From the NCBI GenBank assembly GCA_014377155.1, contig JACMQD010000283.1, positions 1 through 5,663 of the forward strand: 5,663 nucleotides of DNA, in the 5' to 3' direction. Positions 4,782 through 5,663 of the stretch are shown here, one piece after another (position 1 is the first letter of the stretch; each line of letters opens with the position of its first letter). This DNA comes from Herminiimonas sp. GTDB taxonomy: Bacteria > Pseudomonadota > Gammaproteobacteria > Burkholderiales > Burkholderiaceae. The notes beneath the pieces are model-generated. The model saw nothing but the letters and a program-made list of their open reading frames with translations. It did no database searches and was not told the origin of the DNA. The translations under genes were made by a program, and so were the position numbers.

Positions 4782-5663
4782 CTAGAGGAAGAATGTACCC
4801 CGTCCCACCTCCAGAACGCGTCCTCCTACCATGATGCGTCGGTCTCGCGTTACTTCAAGCGCAAGCCGGCAAGGCCGTTCCAGCGCGTCTCCTTGGGAAA
4901 TCGTCAGGCGCATCGGCAGTGGGTGCGATGTTGCCATAAGCCAGCCACCCAGGTTGGCGCAGGCCGACCCGGTACCTGGATCTTCTGCTACGCCGCCACC
5001 CTCTTTAGTAAAAAAATACCGTGCAACCACCGCTTGCGGCGCGTCAGGCGCCCCGTATTTGTCCCGCTCGGCGAATGCGAAGACATAAGCGGTCTTGCGG
5101 CCCAGGCTGCTTTGGGGCCACGCATCCAGCATCGTCGAATCCGGCGTGGCACGCCGCACTGCGTCGACGGTTTTGACTGGCACCAAAAGCTGATCGGTTC
5201 CGGTATCGACCCACTGCGGTTCGTCAAGCAGATCAGTCTCAGTAAGCCCGAGCATGGCGGCAATGTCTGCCGCGCCGAGGGATGGGGTCGCGGTTCTGGG
5301 GGCGCCGCGTGACGGTGCAATAAAAGTCCAGCGGTCGCCACTGGCCGATACCGACACCACGCCCGCCTTGAACTCTAGCGTCAGTGCATCACCGGCGTGG
5401 AACAGGTCGCGCACGACATGGGCACTCCCGAGGGTCGGATGGCCGGCAAACGGCATTTCGTAACCCGTGGTGAAGATACGCACACGTGCTGTAGCGCGGT
5501 CGGATGGAAGCAGGAATGTCGTTTCCGATAAATTGAATTGCCGCGCGATTGCCTGCATGGTGTCATCGTCAAGGCCTGTCGCATCCTCGAAAACGCACAG
5601 TGGATTGCCACCGAAGGTGGTTTCGGCAAAGACATTCAGGATGCGGAAAGCATACGATTTCAT
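4782..5663 (-). CDS. PhzF-family isomerase/epimerase-like enzyme, complete
   Basis: The 293-residue protein runs from ATG 5663-5661 at the right edge to TAG at 4784-4782. Its ribosome binding site lies outside the window, but the N-terminus (MKSYAFRILNVFAETTFGGNPLCVF) is typical of the family, so the start is probably right. NLSETTFLL (44-52) carries the glutamate, E47, at the position of the general acid/base of PhzF. MPFAGHPTLGSAH (70-82) and EDPGTGSACANLGGW (227-241) are the two other conserved blocks, one in each half of the diaminopimelate-epimerase-like double fold. Length matches the usual 260-300. True PhzF isomerises a dihydroxyanthranilate intermediate in phenazine synthesis. Most relatives outside phenazine clusters have unknown substrates, and no other phz gene is seen here, so a general PhzF-like enzyme is the safe call. 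It is convergent with the small membrane protein gene, 48 bases away. Confidence 0.95.
   Translation of the reverse strand: MKSYAFRILNVFAETTFGGNPLCVFEDATGLDDDTMQAIARQFNLSETTFLLPSDRATARVRIFTTGYEMPFAGHPTLGSAHVVRDLFHAGDALTLEFKAGVVSVSASGDRWTFIAPSRGAPRTATPSLGAADIAAMLGLTETDLLDEPQWVDTGTDQLLVPVKTVDAVRRATPDSTMLDAWPQSSLGRKTAYVFAFAERDKYGAPDAPQAVVARYFFTKEGGGVAEDPGTGSACANLGGWLMATSHPLPMRLTISQGDALERPCRLALEVTRDRRIMVGGRVLEVGRGTFFL

Overview
The window looks like chromosomal DNA of a betaproteobacterium, probably from the Burkholderiales/Oxalobacteraceae. The reasons are GC-rich coding sequence, the fused glycine-betaine-type ABC protein, and a small protein whose motif I associate from memory with this group. 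No ribosomal or housekeeping marker is present, so the placement is an inference.

Layout, left to right: (1) the C-terminal end of an ankyrin-repeat protein on + (1-363); (2) a block of three minus-strand genes, in transcription order a TraL-like deviant Walker A ATPase (2236-1508), a TraM-like protein with a C-terminal membrane anchor (1494-1081) and an unnamed 137-residue protein (864-451); (3) upstream of these on the same strand, a fused substrate-binding/permease protein of the OsmF/OpuC osmoprotectant ABC family (3961-2405); (4) a 238-base divergent control region (3962-4199); (5) a small two-span membrane protein with a perfect glycine zipper (4200-4733, +); (6) a convergent, complete PhzF-family enzyme (5663-4782, -) whose start codon sits on the right edge.

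The most interesting part is the traL-traM pair. These families normally sit in the Tra1 region of IncP-type conjugative plasmids, beside oriT and the relaxosome genes. Here they lie between ordinary-looking chromosomal genes with no traK, traJ, relaxase or recognisable oriT in view. traL and traM are tightly coupled (13 bases between stop and start, RBS in the gap). The traL leader holds a nested inverted repeat that ends right beside its ribosome binding site. The third gene lies 216 bases downstream of traM, behind an AT-rich spacer with paired TTGTACA repeats, so it may be regulated separately. The pair could be a relic of an integrated element or a repurposed ATPase/membrane-anchor module.

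The ABC fusion gene has no ATPase gene on either side in the window. Either its ATPase is encoded elsewhere or the traL-traM block separates it from its partner. No tRNA, rRNA, IS element, CRISPR array or convincing intrinsic terminator was found. No gene-free stretch exceeds 300 bases; the longest is the 238-base divergent region.
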